From Clostridiales bacterium (GTDB lineage: Bacteria; Bacillota; Clostridia; UBA1381), in the NCBI GenBank assembly GCA_003453455.1, contig DMLG01000047.1, positions 1 through 12,234 of the forward strand: a DNA stretch of 12,234 nucleotides, given 5' to 3'. Positions within the stretch are counted from its first letter, which is position 1. The number at the start of each line of letters is the position of its first letter. The notes under the pieces are model-generated. The model was not told the origin of the DNA. It saw only the letters and a list, made by a program, of their open reading frames with translations, and did no database searches. Shown here piece after piece: positions 1-6,691 of the stretch. The position numbers and the translations under genes were made by a program.

Positions 1-665
1 CTTTCAGTAAGAGCATTTAAAAGCGATGATTTCCCGGCATTTGTGTATCCGACAAGACATGCCGTTATTACGCCGTCCTTTTTACGCCTTGCGCGCAAAA
101 GTTCTCTATGCTTTCTTATCTCTTTTATATCTTCTTCAAGCGCCGAAATTCTGCGGCTTATATGGCGTCTGTCCGATTCCAGCTTTGTTTCTCCCGGACC
201 CCTTGTTCCTATTCCTCCGCCTGTCCGGCTAAGCACGGCACCCATCCCTCGAAGCCTCGGAAGCATATATTTCTGCTGCGCAAGTTCTACTTGCAGTTTT
301 CCCTCTCCGCTTTTTGCCCTTGCGGCAAAAATGTCAAGAATAAGCACAGTTCTGTCAATGACCTTGACCTCTAAAATCTCAGAAAGATTTCTTATCTGCA
401 CAGGCGAAAGCTCGTCATCAAATATGACAGCATCTGCATTTTCCGCTACTATAAGCTCCTTTAATTCTTGCAGCTTACCTTCTCCCATATAGGTCGCCGC
501 CTCAATTTCAGATTTGTTCTGAATTACTGCTGCGATAGCTTCGGCGCCCGCTGTTTTCGCAAGCTCATAAAGCTCCGAAATCGACTCTTCCGTTGTGTCG
601 GAAAGACTGTCTCTGCCGCCCGTATGCACTCCTGCCAAAATCACGCGTTCTTTTTTCTCTTCCAT
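1..665 (-). CDS. hflX: GTPase HflX, 5' part (cut by window start)
   Basis: HflX is a ribosome-associated GTPase that splits or rescues stalled 70S ribosomes. The reading frame opens with ATG at 665 (MEEKKERVILAGVHTG) and stays open for 221 codons to the window edge. The order fits the family: an N-terminal nucleotide-binding-like domain with the segment AATYMGEGKLQEL, then a glycine-rich linker with TGGGIGTRGPGETKLE and a helical arm with SDRRHISRRI, then the start of the G domain with the Walker A/G1 motif GYTNAGKS at about residues 208-215. The remaining G motifs lie outside the window. An AGAGG ribosome binding site precedes the ATG, and a good sigma-A promoter lies at 692-720. It is transcribed away from the Lrp-family gene. 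The identification is secure; only the C-terminal half is unseen. Confidence 0.95.
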   Translation of the reverse strand, partial: MEEKKERVILAGVHTGGRDSLSDTTEESISELYELAKTAGAEAIAAVIQNKSEIEAATYMGEGKLQELKELIVAENADAVIFDDELSPVQIRNLSEILEVKVIDRTVLILDIFAARAKSGEGKLQVELAQQKYMLPRLRGMGAVLSRTGGGIGTRGPGETKLESDRRHISRRISALEEDIKEIRKHRELLRARRKKDGVITACLVGYTNAGKSSLLNALTE

Positions 666-691
666 ATAATACCTCTTACTTACACACTACT

Positions 692-720
692 ATTATCTTC
701 TATTTTTAGCATTTTGTCAA
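692..720 (-). promoter_or_regulatory. Sigma-A promoter of hflX
   Basis: Read on the minus strand, TTGACA (720-715) is followed after 17 bp by GATAAT (697-692). The start codon of hflX is 26 bases further on. The -35 is perfect and the -10 has five of six consensus bases. Confidence 0.75.
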
Positions 721-760
721 TAAATTAAATGTTATAAATTTAATTTTTTTAAAAAAACTA

Positions 761-789
761 TGGAAATTTATCCAAAACCGTTATATAAT
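761..789 (+). promoter_or_regulatory. Probable sigma-A promoter of the lrp-aminotransferase pair
   Basis: TGGAAA (761-766), 17 bp, then a perfect TATAAT (784-789). The -35 is weak, with four of six bases, which would suit an activated promoter. A very AT-rich block at about 720-760 lies upstream and could act as an UP element or as a binding site for the encoded Lrp-type regulator; that role is inference. The GGAGG ribosome binding site is at 812-816, seven bases before the ATG. Confidence 0.6.
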
Positions 790-823
790 AGTCTAAATAT
801 TATGCGTTTTTGGAGGAAGTAGA

Positions 824-1309
824 ATGGTAAATGATATTTTAAATATTCTGGACAATGCAACTACTGCGCTTTCAAATGAAAAAATTGCCGCTATGCTTGG
901 AAAGGACGAAGCGGAAGTGGCAGATATTATAAAAGGCCTGGAAAAGGAGAATATTATCGTCGGCTACAAGACTATGATAAACTGGGACAAAACCGACCGT
1001 GATCTGGTAACCTCCATAATCGAGCTTAAAATTTCCCCTCAAAGAGGCGAGGGCTTTGACAAGGTGGCAGAGAAAATTTACAAATACCCACAGGTAAAGT
1101 CGCTCTTTCTTATGTCAGGCTCTTATGATTTATGCGTTATAATCGAGGGACAGTCTATGAAAGATGTTGCCCTGTTTGTCGCATCCAAGCTTGCGCCCAT
1201 GGACAATGTTTTAAGCACATCAACAGGCTTTGTGTTGAAAAAATACAAGGACGACGGACTTGTTTTTTATAACGACGAAGAAGATTCCAGACAGGTGATA
1301 ACTCTATGA
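824..1309 (+). CDS. Lrp/AsnC family transcriptional regulator (AlaR/YugG-like)
   Basis: This 161-residue protein has the Lrp/AsnC layout. An N-terminal winged helix-turn-helix lies at about residues 1-60 (ILDNATTALSNEKIAAMLG followed by a recognition-helix region with EVADIIKGLEKENII). A C-terminal ligand-binding/oligomerisation (RAM) domain lies at about 68-145, with the family-typical segment LFLMSGSYDLCVIIEG. The segment VGYKTMINWDKT joins the two domains. ATG at 824 follows GGAGG at a good distance. The gene overlaps the next one by 4 bp (ATGA), so the two are very likely co-translated. In B. subtilis the Lrp-type AlaR (YugG) sits directly before the alanine transaminase AlaT (YugH) and controls it. 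The same arrangement here suggests, but does not prove, control of the downstream aminotransferase by an amino acid. Confidence 0.9.
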   Translation: MVNDILNILDNATTALSNEKIAAMLGKDEAEVADIIKGLEKENIIVGYKTMINWDKTDRDLVTSIIELKISPQRGEGFDKVAEKIYKYPQVKSLFLMSGSYDLCVIIEGQSMKDVALFVASKLAPMDNVLSTSTGFVLKKYKDDGLVFYNDEEDSRQVITL

Positions 1310-2487
1310 TAGATTACAAAAATGTACTTACCCAAACGGTGCAGGATATTCCTCCCTCAGGAATAAGAAAATTCTTTGATGTCGTAGCTACTATGAGTGA
1401 TGCAATATCACTTGGCGTTGGCGAACCAGATTTCGTCACCCCGTGGTCGATACGCGAGGCGGGAATTTACTCTTTGGAAAAGGGACGCACCTACTATACC
1501 GCAAATGCAGGACTTTTAGAACTGCGCGAGGAAATTTGCAATTACACAAGCCGCAAGTACGGCATTTCTTACGACCCAAAATCTGAGGTTTTGGTAACTG
1601 TCGGTGGAAGCGAGGCAATCGACCTCCTAATCCGCTCGCTTGTAAGTCCGGGAGATGAGGTTATTATCCCCGAACCCTGCTTTGTGTGCTACAAACCTTG
1701 TGCAAAAATGGCAGGCAGCATTCCCGTCACGATAGAAACCAAAGAAGAAGACGGCTTTAAGCTAACGCCCGAACAGTTAAAAGCGGCAATTACCGACAAA
1801 ACAAAGCTTCTGATTCTTCCCTTTCCCAATAACCCCACAGGCGGTGTTATGAAAAAAAGTGACTTGGAGGCAATTGCTGAGGTTTTGCGTGGCACCGATA
1901 TTATGGTGCTTTCAGATGAAATTTACGGAGAATTGCGCTATGATGACGAAGGGCATACCCCATTTTCCGCAATAGACGGTATGCGCGAAAGAACCGTAGT
2001 TGTAAACGGATTTTCAAAAACCTTTGCTATGACGGGTTGGCGTCTGGGCTATGCCTTGGGCCCTTCTCCCTTAATCAAGGCAATGACAAAGCTGCATCAA
2101 TACTGCATTATGTCAAGCCCGACAACAAGTCAGTTTGCCGCAATTGAGGCTCTTCGCTCATGTGATGAGGATGTTTCGGCAATGCGCCGTGAATATAACT
2201 ATCGCAGGCGCTTTATTGTAGATAGCTTCCGCAACATGGGGCTTTCATGTTTTGAACCTCTTGGTGCTTTTTATGCTTTTCCATGCATAAAATCATTAGG
2301 GATGACGAGCGAAGAATTTGCAACCAGGCTTTTGGAAGAAGAAAAGGTCGCCGTCGTGCCGGGGAACGCATTTGGAGAAAGCGGAGAGGGCTTTATCAGA
2401 TGTTCTTATGCCTATTCCATAGATAATATAGAAGAGGCCGTGTCGCGGATTTCGCGTTTTGTTAAGAAACACAAACAGGGAATTTAG
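1306..2487 (+). CDS. PLP-dependent class I/II aminotransferase (AlaT/YugH-like)
   Basis: This 393-residue fold-type I aminotransferase is of normal length and carries the expected active-site set. The NNPTG motif places the PLP-contacting Asn at residue 176. SDEIYGEL gives the Asp that binds the pyridine nitrogen (D204) and a Tyr (Y207). SKTFAMTGWRLGY holds the Schiff-base lysine K238. FIRCSYAYS has the substrate carboxylate-binding Arg at 365. The N-terminal PPSGIRKFFD and GVGEPDFVTP are typical of the aspartate/alanine/aromatic aminotransferase group. The start overlaps the Lrp-family stop by 4 bp. The pairing suggests a role in alanine or another amino-acid transamination; the exact substrate cannot be read from sequence. 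The stop codon lies in the loop of the terminator at 2474-2505, and the last 4 bp overlap the end of the convergent small gene. Confidence 0.92.
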   Translation: MIDYKNVLTQTVQDIPPSGIRKFFDVVATMSDAISLGVGEPDFVTPWSIREAGIYSLEKGRTYYTANAGLLELREEICNYTSRKYGISYDPKSEVLVTVGGSEAIDLLIRSLVSPGDEVIIPEPCFVCYKPCAKMAGSIPVTIETKEEDGFKLTPEQLKAAITDKTKLLILPFPNNPTGGVMKKSDLEAIAEVLRGTDIMVLSDEIYGELRYDDEGHTPFSAIDGMRERTVVVNGFSKTFAMTGWRLGYALGPSPLIKAMTKLHQYCIMSSPTTSQFAAIEALRSCDEDVSAMRREYNYRRRFIVDSFRNMGLSCFEPLGAFYAFPCIKSLGMTSEEFATRLLEEEKVAVVPGNAFGESGEGFIRCSYAYSIDNIEEAVSRISRFVKKHKQGI

Positions 2488-2505
2488 TAAATTCCCTGTT
2501 TTTTT
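2474..2505 (+). terminator. Rho-independent terminator spanning two convergent stop codons
   Basis: Arms 2474-2486 and 2488-2500 are perfectly complementary (13 bp around one base, realistically an 11-bp stem with a 5-base loop). A run of seven T on the plus strand follows (2499-2505). It ends the aminotransferase operon. On the minus strand the downstream bases are TTTGTGTTT, so termination of the small minus-strand gene would be weaker. The loop holds both the TAG of the aminotransferase (2485-2487) and the TAA of the small gene (2486-2484). Confidence 0.88.
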
Positions 2506-2696
2506 ATTAAATTTTTAACTTCCCTTACTTTCTGCTTTTCGTCCTTTTTTTCATCCGAAATAATATTTCTTATTGATTCCAAAGTGTTTGCTGCGGCAGA
2601 ATTTATACTTTCTGCAAGATTTATGTCGGAAAGGCTCATTCCGTTTGCCAGAACTTCTCCCATTATTTTTGCCGCCATAGCATTTTGAACATTCAT
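2484..2696 (-). CDS. Small protein of unknown function downstream of spoIIE (70 aa)
   Basis: I do not recognise this protein. It has 70 residues, begins MNVQNAMAAKIMGEVL and ends NLIKKQGIY. There is no signal peptide, no membrane segment and no cysteine. Its Ala/Ser/Asn-rich first half and Lys/Glu-rich second half (SDEKKDEKQKVREVKN) suggest a soluble, largely helical protein. The evidence that it is a gene is a strong GGAGGG ribosome binding site seven bases before the ATG, a position 17 bp after the spoIIE stop on the same strand, and no competing gene. It is probably co-transcribed with spoIIE and would then share its sporulation timing; that is inference. B. subtilis has no equivalent gene in this place as far as I know. 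The 3' end overlaps the convergent aminotransferase gene by 4 bp. Confidence 0.7.
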   Translation of the reverse strand: MNVQNAMAAKIMGEVLANGMSLSDINLAESINSAAANTLESIRNIISDEKKDEKQKVREVKNLIKKQGIY

Positions 2697-2713
2697 ATTA
2701 TATCCCTCCGTTT

Positions 2714-4720
2714 TTAGTCTGCTAATGTTAATCTTACAATTACGCTTGTCATATCATCGCTGTAAACCGTTCTCGACTTCGCACTCTCCAAAAAGCGCTT
2801 TGCCAGCTCTTCATCGTCTAACCCTTTTGTTCGGAAGAGCTTTTTTATCCACTCGTTCTTCATAACCCCGTTTGACGCTTCGCCAATACCATCTGAAACC
2901 ATAAGTATCATATCGGTTTGCGAAAGCATATATCTTTGCGGCGTCACCTCGATGTTTTCCAAAATTCCTATCGGCAGTGCGCTTGAAGAAATCTCTTCGA
3001 TCTCCTGCCCCTTTTTTATAAAGCTCTGTGCGCTGCCTATCTTTAAAAATTCTGCCATTCCCGTAACAAGGTCTATCTCCAAAATGTCCGCAGACGAAAA
3101 GCTTTCCCTGTCAGCATTTAGTGCAAGCGCAGAATTTATCATATTAACGGCTGACCTTTTTTCAATTCCCGAAGTGAAAAACTCTGCAAAAAGCCTTGCC
3201 GCGAGCGAGCTTATTTCACGCGCCGCCTTTCCTGAGCCCATACCGTCACACAAGATAACAAAATATTTGCTGCCGTTTTTAAAGTGTATCACAGTATCGC
3301 CGTTTATCTCCTGCCCTCCCCTCGGCTCCTGGCATACCGCTATACTTACACTGTATTTTTCCCTCATTTCCTCTCTTTTTGGGATTGCTGTAACAGTCTG
3401 TGACAGTCCGTTTATTATATTGGAGAATTCCCCATACTGATTTACCGCTATATTCCTGTCATAAACCGCCTCCCCGTTATAGACCTCATTTTGCTTATAC
3501 ATCTCATACATATGCGAAAATTCGTTTAAAAATCTTTCCGAGCGCAGGCAGGACTGCTTAAAGCCTTTTGATACATTCGCATAATTTAAAAAACCGTCAC
3601 GGTCTATTACCTTTTTCAGTTCCTCCATTTTTGTAACAACATCTTCGCCGCTTCCGAAACAGACTTCCTGATTACGGCACCCTCTGCACACACGCTCAAA
3701 AACCGTTTCATATACATCGCTTGTACTTTTTTTGTTTTTGGAAAGAATTTTTACTCCGCTACCCAAATCTTCCACCGCCTGCGCTACTGTTTTCAGCTGA
3801 TTTGCAATTCTCTCACCTTCTTTTTCGTAATCCTGTCCGCAAAAAATATCGTTAATTCTTCTCCCCATTTTTACTGCAATCCTTTCGGGTAAAAGCATAA
3901 AGAGCACAGGTGCTGTAAAAATATCCGTGACGCTCAAAGCGCCCAGATTACCCATACAAAGTACCCCGACCGTCATTCCTGAAAGAAATCCTGCGCTTGC
4001 CCCCGTCTTTCCCGTCTTTCCAAGCGCCGCCGCAGATGCCGCAGAAATAGCAAAAATACCTGTCATTTCTACCGCAGACGGACTTTTTATGAAAATCAAA
4101 AAGCCCAAAACCGTTCCTGTCAGCACCGCGACGGGAATACCGCAGGAAAACGCCGCACTCATAGTTATAATCATTCCTGCCATAATTGCCAAATCCACAT
4201 CAATATACGGAACTTTCAGCCCGTACAGTCCGCCAAGGCATGCGCCTGCAATAATTATTTCCTTCCCATATTCCAAAAAACCTTCGCCTTTTTCATTTGA
4301 AAACAGTCTGTACAGTCCGCCTACCATAAACGCCTCAGGAACTATCAAAATTATTTTGGCAGGCGTCGCACCTGCCTTAAAAAGCGAAATAGCAGAGGCA
4401 ACAATCAGTGATACACCGAGCGCAACCGCTTTTACCGAAAAATCTTTAAACCTTCTTATATATATGGTCGCCGCAAAAATAAGCGCCGCCGATATGTATT
4501 TTATCAATACATCTCCGCCGCCTGCCGCTGTGCCTATTAAAAGCGCAAAAAATGCGCAAAGCGCATTCTCTTCCGCAAAAAATGCGGCATAAGCTATTCC
4601 GAAGGGATTCATTCCTATTACTTGCGTTCTTGAAAGCGCAATTACCAATAGCATTTTACCTGCTGTATAAACCCATGAAGCCGACAGCGCCCTTTCTACT
4701 TTTGTTACATATGTATTCAT
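2714..4720 (-). CDS. spoIIE: Stage II sporulation protein E, PP2C-type phosphatase
   Basis: SpoIIE dephosphorylates the anti-anti-sigma factor SpoIIAA and so releases sigma-F in the forespore; it also works with FtsZ at the polar septum. The protein starts with about 300 residues of consecutive membrane segments. A soluble middle part follows (about 300-450), with the cysteine cluster CRGCRNQEVCF near residue 350. The C-terminal PP2C/SpoIIE phosphatase domain (about 450-668) has metal-binding aspartates in CDGMGSGKAA (about D492), VSDGIGEA (about D610) and SDDMTSVIV (about D655/656). I chose ATG at 4720 (668 aa) because GGGAAG lies just before it; the in-frame ATG at 4744 has no ribosome binding site. 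At 668 aa it is shorter than the B. subtilis protein (about 827), as in many Clostridia. The tilS-hpt-ftsH genes that often follow are absent; an unknown small gene follows instead. Confidence 0.96.
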   Translation of the reverse strand: MNTYVTKVERALSASWVYTAGKMLLVIALSRTQVIGMNPFGIAYAAFFAEENALCAFFALLIGTAAGGGDVLIKYISAALIFAATIYIRRFKDFSVKAVALGVSLIVASAISLFKAGATPAKIILIVPEAFMVGGLYRLFSNEKGEGFLEYGKEIIIAGACLGGLYGLKVPYIDVDLAIMAGMIITMSAAFSCGIPVAVLTGTVLGFLIFIKSPSAVEMTGIFAISAASAAALGKTGKTGASAGFLSGMTVGVLCMGNLGALSVTDIFTAPVLFMLLPERIAVKMGRRINDIFCGQDYEKEGERIANQLKTVAQAVEDLGSGVKILSKNKKSTSDVYETVFERVCRGCRNQEVCFGSGEDVVTKMEELKKVIDRDGFLNYANVSKGFKQSCLRSERFLNEFSHMYEMYKQNEVYNGEAVYDRNIAVNQYGEFSNIINGLSQTVTAIPKREEMREKYSVSIAVCQEPRGGQEINGDTVIHFKNGSKYFVILCDGMGSGKAAREISSLAARLFAEFFTSGIEKRSAVNMINSALALNADRESFSSADILEIDLVTGMAEFLKIGSAQSFIKKGQEIEEISSSALPIGILENIEVTPQRYMLSQTDMILMVSDGIGEASNGVMKNEWIKKLFRTKGLDDEELAKRFLESAKSRTVYSDDMTSVIVRLTLAD

Positions 4721-4762
4721 TTTCTTCTTCCCTTTCTCATACACATAGTATTTTACAGGAAA

Positions 4763-4809
4763 ATTATACCATTTAATGTGCTTATTTTTTGTCGGTTTGG
4801 ATTGTCGAA
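4763..4809 (-). promoter_or_regulatory. spoIIE promoter with Spo0A box
   Basis: On the minus strand, TTCGACA (4809-4803), the exact reverse complement of the Spo0A box TGTCGAA, lies upstream of a perfect -10 TATAAT (4768-4763). A second, degenerate box, ACCGACA (4796-4790, five of seven bases), ends 21 bp before the -10 and includes CCGACA as a -35-like element. The B. subtilis spoIIE and spoIIG promoters are known for an abnormally long spacing of about 21-22 bp and activation by Spo0A at this position. No good -35 exists at 17 bp (CAAAAA), which supports an activator-dependent promoter. Confidence 0.65.
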
Positions 4810-4863
4810 AAATGCCCTTTTTATGCCCGAATAATACATTTTATTTACAAATACGCCGTTTTC

Positions 4864-4893
4864 TTGGACTTTTTTCAAAAAAAATGTTAAAAT
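4864..4893 (+). promoter_or_regulatory. Probable sigma-A promoter of the phosphodiesterase gene
   Basis: TTGGAC (4864-4869), 18 bp, then TAAAAT (4888-4893). Both hexamers match the consensus at all but one or two bases. It lies 33 bp before the TTG start at 4927 and diverges from the spoIIE promoter. Confidence 0.5.
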
Positions 4894-4926
4894 AACCATA
4901 GTTTTCTCGAAAGGCGGTTTTATATT

Positions 4927-5391
4927 TTGCGTATTCTCGTTTTTTCCGACTCACATCATGACATTGAACGCTGCTGTGATGTAATAAACAGAATTATCGG
5001 CATTGATATGATTATTCATGCAGGCGACCACGCAGAGGATGCGGAAAAAATTTCGCGCCTTTTTCCCGATATCCCCATGTATTTTGTTTCGGGGAACTGC
5101 GACTTTTCCGGCGCTCCCAAAGAACTTGTTTTCACCGCCTCCGGCAAAAAAATATTTTTGACGCACGGACATCTTTATAATGTAAAAAACGACCTCGAAT
5201 TTTCTTCTCTTTTAGAGCATGCACAAGAGCTTGGCTGTGACTGTGCCGTTTTCGGGCACACTCACGAAGGTCTTTGCGATATAAAAGGCGGAATAACGCT
5301 CTTAAATCCGGGCAGCATCCGTTATGGAAGAACTTTTGGAGTAATTGAGATTAATTCAGGCAAGCTCCGGGCCGCTGTATGTGACGCCTAA
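4927..5391 (+). CDS. YfcE/MJ0936-family metallophosphoesterase
   Basis: This 154-residue calcineurin-like phosphoesterase is of the compact YfcE/MJ0936 type; these are metal-dependent phosphodiesterases whose natural substrates are mostly unknown. The full metal-binding set is present: SDSHHD (D8, H10), HAGDHAED (D34), SGNCD (N57), LTHGH (H80) and FGHTH (H111, H113). NPGSIRYGR near the C terminus is also typical of the family. The start is TTG at 4927: MRILVFSDSH matches the usual N terminus, the next ATG is 27 codons later and past the first metal ligands, and AAAGGCGG lies about nine bases upstream. It appears to be transcribed alone; no clear terminator follows directly, and the first strong hairpin is at 5714-5764. 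Confidence 0.92.
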   Translation: MRILVFSDSHHDIERCCDVINRIIGIDMIIHAGDHAEDAEKISRLFPDIPMYFVSGNCDFSGAPKELVFTASGKKIFLTHGHLYNVKNDLEFSSLLEHAQELGCDCAVFGHTHEGLCDIKGGITLLNPGSIRYGRTFGVIEINSGKLRAAVCDA

Positions 5392-5611
5392 TATACTATA
5401 TAATGATATTTTTTTACTCTTTTCTACAATATCTTGTGGTTTTATGGCGTTTTTTGCTTTAATTCTGCACAATATTCCCTCTATCACAGAAAAACTACCT
5501 GCTGCATTTTATATCCCTTAAAAATCCTCCTTGTTCAAGCCGTTTTTGTGTTAATTTGGCTGAATACTTTTTATATCAAAAATCTTTCGTGTATAACTAT
5601 CCCTAAAACTA

Positions 5612-5640
5612 TTGTTATGAAATACCGTGTGCCTTATAAT
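5612..5640 (+). promoter_or_regulatory. Candidate promoter of a possible small RNA
   Basis: TTGTTA (5612-5617), 17 bp, then a perfect TATAAT (5635-5640). The -35 matches four of six bases. No gene start with a ribosome binding site follows before the hairpin at 5714-5764, so a non-coding transcript is the simplest product if the promoter works. Confidence 0.4.
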
Positions 5641-5646
5641 TGTCTT

Positions 5647-5764
5647 TGCGGAAAGGGAGCGTTTGTGCATTGGGGGATTTTTGTGGAAAAAAACACCCGT
5701 TTTGCGACTTCCAAAAATCGGTATATCATAAGCTTGGACTCTTATGGTATGCCGATTTTCTTTT
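5647..5764 (+). ncRNA. Candidate small non-coding RNA (about 118 nt)
   Basis: The call rests on three signs: a sigma-A-like promoter just upstream, a strong 19-bp hairpin followed by a T-rich tract at the far end, and no credible coding frame between them. The expected start is about 5647. The body contains a G-rich block (about 5670-5676) and a CACCC segment near 5694-5698 that could pair with it across an A/T-rich hairpin. I do not recognise it as 6S RNA, SRP RNA, tmRNA, RNase P RNA or a known riboswitch. The hairpin could alternatively be only the distant terminator of the phosphodiesterase transcript. Confidence 0.3.
5714..5764 (+). terminator. Long hairpin with T-tract, probable terminator
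   Basis: Arms 5714-5732 and 5741-5759 pair over 19 bp with two G-U wobbles and an 8-base loop, followed by TTTTCTTTT (5756-5764). The left arm starts after a run of A, so it could also work in the opposite direction. It separates upstream transcription from the rpmH promoter 39 bases later. Confidence 0.7.
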
Positions 5765-5802
5765 GAGCATCTTCCATTTTGCGGTATTTTTAAAAAAAGT
5801 GC

Positions 5803-5831
5803 TTGACAAACGCTTTTAAACCTTATATAAT
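5803..5831 (+). promoter_or_regulatory. Consensus sigma-A promoter of the rpmH operon
   Basis: TTGACA (5803-5808), exactly 17 bp, then TATAAT (5826-5831). Both hexamers are perfect, as expected for a highly expressed ribosomal protein operon. It leaves a leader of about 70 bases before the rpmH ATG at 5911. Confidence 0.92.
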
Positions 5832-5910
5832 AGGTTTGGTGTCTATTTTTGTGGCAGATGTTTACAAAAAAGACTTAAAAGATTTCAATTATATCGGAGG
5901 TGTTCAAAAG

Positions 5911-6045
5911 ATGAAAAGAACCTATCAGCCAAAAAAGCGTCAAAGAGCTAAGGAACACGGTTTCAGAAAGAGAATGGCTACTGCGTCAGGCAGAAAAATT
6001 TTATCGAGAAGAAGATTAAGGGGCAGAAAGAAATTGTCGGCTTAA
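5911..6045 (+). CDS. rpmH: 50S ribosomal protein bL34
   Basis: This 44-residue, very basic protein is full-length bL34, a small component of the large ribosomal subunit. [18 protein letters not shown] and [18 protein letters not shown] are the conserved ends of the family. GGAGGTG (5897-5902) lies eight bases before ATG 5911. The frame is open further upstream to a TTG at 5803, but that codon is the -35 box of the promoter, so the longer reading is excluded. It is the first gene of the operon that continues to yebC. In many bacteria rpmH is next to dnaA and oriC; here the upstream neighbour is a phosphodiesterase gene. Confidence 0.97.
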   Translation: MKRTYQPKKRQRAKEHGFRKRMATASGRKILSRRRLRGRKKLSA

Positions 6046-6129
6046 AATTGAGGCGAGAAGCAGAGAGGCTGTTTTACCCTATGCTTTTTGCCTTTTTTAT
6101 AGCTAATAACTTTGGGATTGGGATTTTTT

Positions 6130-6465
6130 ATGAACAGCAGCGAAACATTAAAGCTGAATAAGGATTTTAAGCGTCTTTATTACAGGGGCAAGTGTGCCGT
6201 ATCACATACTGTCGTGATTTATGTTCAAAAAAACCGCACCGGCCGAAACCGTATCGGTCTTACCTGCGGAAAGGCTGTCGGAAAAGCATTCCTCAGAAAC
6301 CGCGCAAAGCGGCTTATGCGGGAAAGTTACCGAACTTTATCTCCCGATATAAAAAAGGGTTATGATATTGTTATTATTGCGCGCAGCGCAATTCGCGAGA
6401 AAAAGTGCGGCGATGTTTTAAAAGATTTGCGCTTTGCTATGGGAAAGCTGGATATGCTTTTATGA
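6130..6465 (+). CDS. rnpA: Ribonuclease P protein component
   Basis: RnpA is the protein cofactor of RNase P, which removes 5' leaders from tRNA precursors. The 111-residue protein shows the family signature [10 protein letters not shown] at residues 56-65, preceded by the usual N-terminal [13 protein letters not shown] and [14 protein letters not shown] take ATG at 6130 as the start, giving the normal N terminus [13 protein letters not shown]; an in-frame TTG at 6112 would add six atypical residues. The ribosome binding site (GGGA) is weak and the 84-bp gap after rpmH lacks a convincing terminator. The stop overlaps the yidD start (ATGA). Confidence 0.95.
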   Translation: MNSSETLKLNKDFKRLYYRGKCAVSHTVVIYVQKNRTGRNRIGLTCGKAVGKAFLRNRAKRLMRESYRTLSPDIKKGYDIVIIARSAIREKKCGDVLKDLRFAMGKLDMLL

Positions 6466-6674
6466 AAACTTTTCTTATTATCTGTATCAAGTTTTACCAG
6501 CGTAATATCTCCCCGTTAAAGCGCTACTCCCGATGCCGTTTTACCCCAACCTGTTCCGAATATGCTATTATTGCATTAGAGAAGTACGGCTTTTTAAAGG
6601 GCAGTTTTCTTGCAATACGGCGTATTTTAAGATGCAATCCTTTCGGCAGGGGCGGATATGACCCTGTGCCGTAA
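6462..6674 (+). CDS. yidD: Membrane protein insertion efficiency factor YidD
   Basis: YidD is a small membrane-associated protein that helps YidC and the Sec machinery insert proteins. The 70-residue frame starting at ATG 6462 shows the conserved [11 protein letters not shown] segment with its cysteines and the terminal [18 protein letters not shown] block. A short amphipathic/hydrophobic N-terminal helix ([14 protein letters not shown]) is typical. It overlaps rnpA by 4 bp and is followed 17 bp later by yidC, the classical order. A longer frame from 6405 would lie inside rnpA and is not needed. Confidence 0.95.
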   Translation: MKTFLIICIKFYQRNISPLKRYSRCRFTPTCSEYAIIALEKYGFLKGSFLAIRRILRCNPFGRGGYDPVP

Positions 6675-6691
6675 AAAAATGAGGTATTTAA

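Larger units (their letters stand above)
5392..5802. other. Gene-poor stretch between the phosphodiesterase gene and the rpmH promoter
   Basis: I find no convincing protein gene here. A 110-codon frame at 5434-5766 exists, but it has no ribosome binding site, an erratic Cys/Phe/Tyr-rich composition, and runs through a strong hairpin. The first half is T-rich and shows nothing definite. The second half has a candidate promoter (5612-5640), a possible small RNA and a strong inverted repeat (5714-5759). One near-match to a DnaA box (CGTGTATAA, 5588-5596) stands alone; there is no DnaA-box cluster and no dnaA gene. Confidence 0.7.

Noticed and set aside
3927..4592. A 221-codon plus-strand open frame inside spoIIE
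   Set aside because: It is antisense to the membrane region of spoIIE, low in complexity (Ala/Pro/Ile-rich) and has no supporting start signal.
5588..5596. DnaA-box-like CGTGTATAA as a sign of oriC near rpmH
   Set aside because: A single imperfect match, with no cluster of boxes and no dnaA gene; chance is a sufficient explanation.
5434..5766. A 110-codon open frame upstream of rpmH
   Set aside because: No ribosome binding site, odd Cys- and aromatic-rich composition, and it runs through the strong hairpin at 5714-5759.
6046..6129. Possible terminator or attenuator between rpmH and rnpA
   Set aside because: Only short stems (AGGC/GCCT over a 20-base loop) before a T-run; too weak to call.
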